From NCBI RefSeq assembly GCF_954871325.1, contig NC_088779.1:22322846-22386845 (forward strand): DNA of 64,000 nucleotides, given 5' to 3'. A program made the translations under genes and the position numbers. The notes below the pieces were generated by a model that worked only from the letters and a program-made list of their open reading frames with translations, made no database searches and had not been told where the DNA came from. How positions within the stretch are numbered: position 1 is the stretch's first letter; each line of letters opens with the position of its first letter. Below, in pieces: positions 57,941 through 64,000 of this stretch. The DNA is from Gordionus sp. m RMFG-2023 (taxonomy: Eukaryota > Nematomorpha > Gordioida > Chordodea > Parachordodidae).

Positions 57941-59114
57941 TAAATATAAGATAGAAAGAAAAAGTTAATGAATATTAAAAAAAAATTCTCACTTTTCAAC
58001 TAAAATAAAATCCGATTAAATAATTAAATATATAGGAAAATTATTCTCAATGAAGAATGAAATATAAATAGAATATAAATGTCATGATAAATTTGGTTTT
58101 ATATCTTATTGAAAAGATTTTCCAATATGGAAAATGATAAATTAAATTTATTAAAAATAAAAGCTAATTTATTATAATACCCAAAATTCTTATTCTAATA
58201 ATTATTCTCAAATCTTTACTCTTATAATAGCCATTCCAAGCCACTCATGGATCGGGCTTTATTAATCTTATACTTTAACTTTATTTTGTAGACATTGGAG
58301 TAAAATATCAGAAATCAGATGTAAAATAAATCAAATGCGACATAACAAAAATACTTCAAACTGATTGATTAGATTTATATTTAAAAAAAAACATGGGTTA
58401 GTTTAAAAATTTTGAAACAATTAGTAGGCAGTTATATTTAGCTTGTTAAATAATCTAACAATGACGGGCGTATTGGTTAAAAATTTGCATTACAGGACGA
58501 AGCCTACCAAAAGTAATGTAAAAAAAGCCTTAATTTGAAGCACCATAAAATTAAATGATATTGATACTTTCTTAAATATAACAAAGTAACTGATATGAAT
58601 AAAAAAAAGAAGTCAAATAATTAATTTCTATCTTCTCACACTATCGAAAATCGTGCCTTTGCAGGCCAAAAGTCCGTATAAAATTTAGTCACAATTTGAA
58701 AATGCCTGAAAATCCTAATCCGATCTTCATTTTTGTACTGTTGATCCAGGCTATTTCCTAAAGAAAGGATAACCGATCATGGCACTTTTCTTTTATAAAA
58801 TAAGTATTGTCTATCAAGGCCTTCAAAAATTAGAATCGCTGATCAGAAAAATTTACGAAATTTGGATGGAATCTATGATCGTTGATCCTTTAACAATTCT
58901 ATATTTTTCATATTAGAATATAAGGTAATATGACGAATCAAAAATATATATTTATAGAATAATTTTATACAATAATATATAAGAAAATATGTAGATATAT
59001 TGCTATATTTTTTGATTAAAATTTAATAATTGATATTTAACAGCTGTCATAATTTTCTAACAAATTTAACTTTTTTTATGGTAGCTTCAGAATATTCACA
59101 AAATTCATGTACAA
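57941..59114. other. 5' flank of PGAM5; nothing else seen
   Basis: A+T-rich spacer. The promoter of the PGAM5 gene should lie at its right side; no specific element can be supported. Confidence 0.4.
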
Positions 59115-59502
59115 ATGGTTATATTTACAAAACTATGTTCAAGATTTTCTAAATTTCTAACTGGTGCATCAGTTGGTGCTGGATTAGCATTAATTACATA
59201 TGGGTTATATAACAAGGATAAATTTGTAGCATATGCTCAGTGGAATATTGAACAATCATGTACCATTAGATGGGATGATAATTGGGACAAGTAACTTATA
59301 ATCATGAAATTTTATTTATATTATATTAGAAGAAGCCCTTCAAATATGATAAAGCCGCCAAAAAATGAAAAGGAAAAAGAGATAAGAGAAGAAAAGATTT
59401 TGAGATCCATGCCATCCTCTTCTCGTTATTTATTTCTTATACGACATGGTCAATATAATTTAGAAGGTTCATCTGATTTTGAACGGGAACTAACTTCTTT
59501 AG
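59115..59502 (+). CDS. PGAM5: PGAM5, mitochondrial Ser/Thr/His phosphatase, 5' exons
   Basis: Two exons: 59115-59290 and 59330-59502, with a 39-bp intron (GTAACT...TTATATTAG) that joins in phase (AA|A, Lys). The first exon gives an N-terminal membrane segment (residues about 14-31, LTGASVGAGLALITYGLY), as in PGAM5, which is anchored in mitochondrial membranes. It ends in WDDNWD, the oligomerisation motif that is peculiar to PGAM5. The second exon runs through a variable charged linker into YLFLIRHGQYNLEGSSD, the RHG start of the histidine-phosphatase fold with its catalytic His, and ends at TSLG|GTTAAT. The next exon should start with the EQA..TG..L helix; it was not found before the window ends, so the rest of the gene probably lies beyond. 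PGAM5 is a phosphatase of the phosphoglycerate mutase fold, acting on proteins such as ASK1 and FUNDC1 in animals. The ORF start at 59304 is inside the intron and is not real. Confidence 0.9.
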
Positions 59503-61949
59503 GTTAATTAATTTTTCTTAAGCATATATAATAGTAACAGATATTTTGTTTTATAGCTTAATTATTATTAAATGTATATTTATAGACAGTATGGTATTAT
59601 AGGAAATACCCTCTTATAAGATCAATAAATATTAATTAATGAGAAAAATTTATTCATAATGTTATGATAAATTTTAAATATATTAGTAAATTATATACTT
59701 ATTCTTTATTAGTAATTATATTTTTAACATCCTTTTTTCAATTTTGCTAAAGTTTTCACAATATAAGAAGAACTCATAATATTTTTTAACATTAATTTGC
59801 ATTTTAAAAGGTAACACATATATATATATGTACTTTATTTCAAATTAGATTTTTTTCCTATACAGTTTAATTTTATTTTACATATTTATCTTTGCTTTAT
59901 AAATAATTTATTAAATTCGAATCCTTGCAATCTTAAATTGTAAAATTTAAAGATATTTTTTTTATTTTTCTAATGATTAAATGCAGACCGCCAAACCAGG
60001 ATAAGTATCAATGGATTTTTTTTTTATGATTAAGATATTTATTTTTGCAATAACTTAATGACATCCTAACATTTTACACAAACCATTGGCTGATACTAAG
60101 ATAATTTATGTTTTTTAAAAGCAGGCATAAAGGGATAGGAAAATCCTCCCTCCCATCAGAAAGTTGCCTGTTCTTTAAAATATTATTTTATGCTAATAAA
60201 AATTCTCCCTTAACACCCCCCCCTCCCCTACCCAATGTATATACAACATCTCTATAAACAATAATTTGAAAGAAAAATAAGTAAAAGTTAATCATTTTTA
60301 AAAATAAGATTATAATTCAAAAGTTATAGAAAGAAAGCATTTTTATATAAGCTTAAAAATTAAAATTATTTTTATAAAAATGTAACATAGCCAAAGCTAG
60401 TGTTGTTAAATAGATTTAAAAATGGCTAACCCAATATTTTTAAAATATTATGCAAAGTATTCTGTTATGAAGTGTATGTAATATCATTTTGGCTGATCTT
60501 AATTTAAAATTGACTAAATTGAGTCATTAAAGTTCTACAATAAGTGGGCATAAAAACCTCAGTGTAGAAAATCTTACCTAATAGTGGCCCCTCCCCTTAG
60601 GAAAATCCTGGATACACCTATGGTGAATTTTTTTTTGTCCTTGTTCACTGAAATTAGTTAAAAATTTTCTTGCCAAATTTAGGAATTGTTATCAAATTTG
60701 CCTGTTCTAGATGCATACTATTTTATGACATATATTATTTAACACAAAATAATTTATTTTACTTAATTGCTCAAAATTAAAAAAAAATATTTAAGGTTAA
60801 GGGTTTGTAATGAATTTCACAGATAATTTTTCTTAAAATCATAGAGCATTTTACAAAGTAAAAATTTTGATTTTCTCATCAAAATTTTTTTATTTTTCTT
60901 AGAAGAAATACTATCACTCAAAAATTTTTGCTACTAAATATTTTATTTTTAAATTAAATTTACAAATGAATTGTTAAATTTTATTTTTTTAGCTCATTCC
61001 AAAGTTTTTTAAGTTTGCCATGGATTTTTAAAATATTCACTGAGAAGTACACTATTGGGATCACTATTTAAACTTCTGACTATATTTTACATTGTGTTGT
61101 GTCCAGTTTATAAAATTGAATTTTTCATATTGTTATTTTCGACCAAGGTTAGTTCAGTAGTACTCTATAAAACTATTTCTGGTAAGAGAAGTTTTAAAAT
61201 AGAAATAATAATAAAATTAGCTTATCTATTTATTGTCTCACAAAATCTATTTTTTTTGCCTCAGCCCTAGCCAATGGCCCAGTGGTAAAAAAAAACTGTA
61301 GGATCAAGACCAGTGCGGCATGACCAAACTTTATCGCAAGTTGAAATGGGATTAGGAAATTATATCTCAAATTAAATATATTCACTAAATAAATTTTAAG
61401 TGTCAAATTTTAACATTCACCAATCACATCACGTGAATTGCACATTGCTAGTCCAATCCAACTAAACCCTTGTTGATAGGACTCGATCTGGAATTTTTTT
61501 GGACTCAACAATTCCTATTAATATTTTTAACGAATATATTTTTTACTTGGATCAAGTCGCATTTCTGTTCTTTCTTTTGTTCATTATTTCATAATTCTTT
61601 ATTTCGTTGAGTGACATTTCTTTTCGATCATTTAATTTGTTTGCATATCTTCTCTCTACCCCGTTTCCTGTTTATGTTGCGTACGTACCAGTGTTCAGGC
61701 CAAAACCAGATCATCCTTTTTGAATTGTAGCGTCTGCATCTCGCTGTTTACAGTAATGTCTGATCTGCTTGGTCGTAATTGAGCCTACACTTATCTTGTG
61801 TTCGAGCATCATTTCATCTGACTTAGTTCCAGTTACTGGGTTTTTGCTCATCCTGTAATTTTTCAAAAATTGGCAAAATCTATTTTGGTTCTATTTCGTT
61901 TTATGGTCTATGACTATGTGTTTCTTCTGTCCGATCCGATCTTTAGAAG
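59503..61949. other. PGAM5 intron or 3' side; repeats only
   Basis: No further PGAM5 exon recognised. Holds G/C-rich patches (60130-60170, 60215-60235, 60590-60600) and a nested pair of elements at about 60384-60623. The ORF at 61055-61270 is a low-complexity hydrophobic stretch. Confidence 0.45.
60384..60623. mobile_element. CATAGGC-type element with a miniature element inserted in it
   Basis: The outer tips are aacatagccaaagc (left, 60384) and tcctggatacacctatgg (right, to 60623), fitting the CATAGGC group. From 60398 the sequence switches to the miniature-family tip TAGTGTTGTTAAATAG and runs to about 60545 (decayed right tip). The order implies the miniature element inserted later. Confidence 0.4.
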
Positions 61950-62345
61950 CTGGGTGGCAAGGCAAAGTAAGCGCCTGCTTTTTATTACGCTTCACCTACA
62001 AAACGCAAGCAATTCGTTAGAGCTAAACTGGGACACATTTTCCTAGGTTTTTAGGATTTCCAATTCTTGCGAATACTTTGATTAGCTTTTCTATTACTAC
62101 TTTTGTAGTTATCCTCTTCATCCTTTCTACCTCAACTCACCATGACTGGCTATCTACTAGTATCAAATAATAGTCGTTTTGTATTGGATCCATAATGTCC
62201 ATATGTAGATCCATGGTTCTTCCGTAGGTTCCCATCTATTCAACGGAGCTTACCTTGGCTCCACTGCATTTTTATTGCATTCATAGCAGCCTTTTCTTGA
62301 TTTTCTAATTGCCATCAGCTCCGGTCAGTAAACATTATCATTTGT
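61950..62345 (-). mobile_element. Ty3/Gypsy integrase fossil, minus strand
   Basis: Scattered integrase words are readable on the minus strand: the zinc-binding end (CYECNKNAVEP near 62260-62300), the start of the core (LNRWEPTEEPW near 62220-62255) and a later core piece (KVFARIGNP near 62050-62075). Very broken, with many interruptions. No LTRs were found. The G+C content is higher than around it. How far the fossil extends towards 61620 and 62650 is unclear. Confidence 0.55.
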
Positions 62346-64000
62346 CATTTCTAGTGTATCGTAAGATTTTAGTACCACTATCATTTCCTTGATATAATTG
62401 ATTGTTCATTTATTACATAGAATAATTTATTTTACAAGGTTTTTAAAATCTTTTGATCCTGCTAAAATTGGATCTTTCCTTGTTTTTTTTTCTATGATCT
62501 TTAGTCGTTATTTCGGTAATTTGAAATTTTTTTCCATGAGTTGAGATTTTATACTCGTTGCAGGTAATTTCAAATTTCCCGTCATTGCCTGTGAATAATA
62601 AGGCCAGTTGACATTTTGCCGTGCACTTCGTCAACGAGAATGGAAACATGGACGAGAGTTTATTTTTTAAATGGCCAGGCCTTTTATTTCACTATAATAT
62701 TTGGCGAAATTTTAATAAATACCTCAACATCGGGTATAGAAGATTACTAAGTGGTAACATTTGTATTTAATCAGTTGAGACGATAAATCTCAAAAGCCAT
62801 GTTGTTGCAACTAGTTTTTGAAAAAAAATATGTTGTTGCGATAGTTATAGGTAAAATAGTCATATTTGGATTGAGCAATTAATTTATTGTAAGAATAATT
62901 CTCCTCGTTGGTACCGCTGCCGAAATTTTTCGTGAGATGAGAAGCCTGACCATACAACAGAATACACCATCGTCCGCGTTTCTATTATCGCTGATGAAGT
63001 AAATGAATTTTTAGATTATAATTTTAGGAACGAAATAACGTCAATGTTATAATTATAGAGGAAAATAATGTAAGCCTAGTTTTTACTTAAAAAATTCTAC
63101 CATGACGTAGCCTAAACGCGTTGAACTTTTTAAAATCGTGTAACATTAAATGTTATTTTTACACTACACGCATATGCTATTTTTTTTTAAAAAAAATCTA
63201 TATTGCAAATTAGACTAAGAATATAACCGAACTATCGCGAATTGATTATTCATTATGGCTAACACTCAAAATAAGAATTAAAGAAATTTCAGACCTTCGC
63301 GAATAAGAATTAAAGAAATTTCAGACCTTCGCGAATAAAATTTTGAGCATTGAAGTCATTCTTTTTATTTGGGATCATCAGCTTGGAAAAGAAAATAAAT
63401 ATCTATTCTTTTTAGAATGATTTACGAATATAATTTCAGTAGCAAAGTCTACAATTTTTCTTTCTTCTTTCTTTCATTACTTATCGCTCAAGGTTATAAA
63501 GATTGGAGAAATAATAAATATTAATCATTTTTTTAAAAGTCAAATACTCCTATAATTAGAATACCAAAATTATGCTCAAATATTAGACCAGTTGCTAACG
63601 AAATATTCAAATAGCCATTTTTTTAAAAAAAAATTACTAATCGACGAAGGGAAATTAATATATGAAAAATGAAGTTAATAAAAAAAATATATTAAAATGC
63701 CATATTTTATTTGCTTTTTATCGTAATTTTTTTTTCCATTTCAAATCACTTTTAAAATTATATATATCTTGCATGAAAGATATATTAATAATTGAATTTA
63801 AAAGATCAAACATGTTGCGTGTTTCGTGATTCACGAACCCTTAGATAAGTCAGGAGCCCGGTGCTGGCGCCCATAATTAAATTGTATATTATGGAGCGAA
63901 TCAAAGTTTAACAACTTATGAATTGCAAAATGAATGTATAGTGTTCATGATGGTAAAAATAGAAATGCGGCTGAGACAAAAAGAATTGAATCTTTAAAAA
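62346..64000. other. No gene seen; one short tandem repeat
   Basis: A minus-strand frame at 62443-62649 has mixed composition (CQLALLFTGNDGKFEITC) and might belong to the neighbouring fossil or be a host exon; it is not called. The rest is A+T-rich. Confidence 0.35.
63270..63333 (+). repeat. 32-bp perfect tandem duplication
   Basis: Unit aataagaattaaagaaattt plus cagaccttcgcg, two identical copies in a row. Confidence 0.9.

Noticed and set aside
62443-62649. Minus-strand ORF beside the integrase fossil
   Set aside because: Mixed composition but no domain, splice signal or clear link to the fossil; left uncalled.

Overview
The window is very A+T-rich (about three quarters A+T by eye, not counted) eukaryotic DNA with few genes and many repeats. 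The host genes that can be recognised are animal genes: a class A G protein-coupled receptor (GPCR), an ectodomain exon of a type I TGF-beta/activin-type receptor, PGAM5 (a mitochondrial phosphatase), and an unidentified single-pass membrane protein. All are intron-bearing, with introns from 39 bp to about 3 kb. This points to an invertebrate animal; the phylum cannot be fixed from the sequence.

Layout. 1-1.4 kb: 3' end of a minus-strand membrane-protein gene. 3.2-6.1 kb: a hAT-like miniature family and an internally deleted hAT copy. 10.1-13.3 kb: an old minus-strand Ty3/Gypsy fossil. 16.0 kb: a lone minus-strand TGF-beta receptor exon. 17.6-22.3 kb: a structurally complete but broken minus-strand Ty3/Gypsy fossil with LTRs, a 5-bp target duplication, a tRNA-Ser primer site and a polypurine tract. 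24.4-25.4 kb: a decayed TTF-type hAT. 27.7-29.7 kb: a pogo-type element whose catalytic core has been replaced by a tandem array. 31.6-37.0 kb: a young Ty3/Gypsy copy with LTRs about 99% alike and an unusual arrangement of small zinc-knuckle ORFs at both ends. 38.1-39.4 kb: a LINE-type fragment. 39.55-41.74 kb: a nearly full hAT copy. 43.0-48.4 kb: a GPCR gene in three visible exons. 50.38-51.44 kb: a second internally deleted hAT copy related to the one at 4.0 kb. 53.5-60.6 kb: inverted-repeat elements with poly-G/poly-C runs. 59.1-59.5 kb: the first two exons of PGAM5. 62 kb: an integrase fossil.

The host genes do not form a pathway; they are separate genes set in transposon-rich DNA. The transposons show several histories at once. 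There are at least three hAT lineages, a pogo lineage, a miniature family with about ten copies, and Ty3/Gypsy fossils ranging from about 9% LTR divergence to nearly none. The most unusual feature is the young LTR element at 31.6-37.0 kb. Its first ORF is short, with a predicted membrane helix and three zinc knuckles, and a second small zinc-knuckle ORF lies after pol, directly behind a splice-acceptor-like tract.
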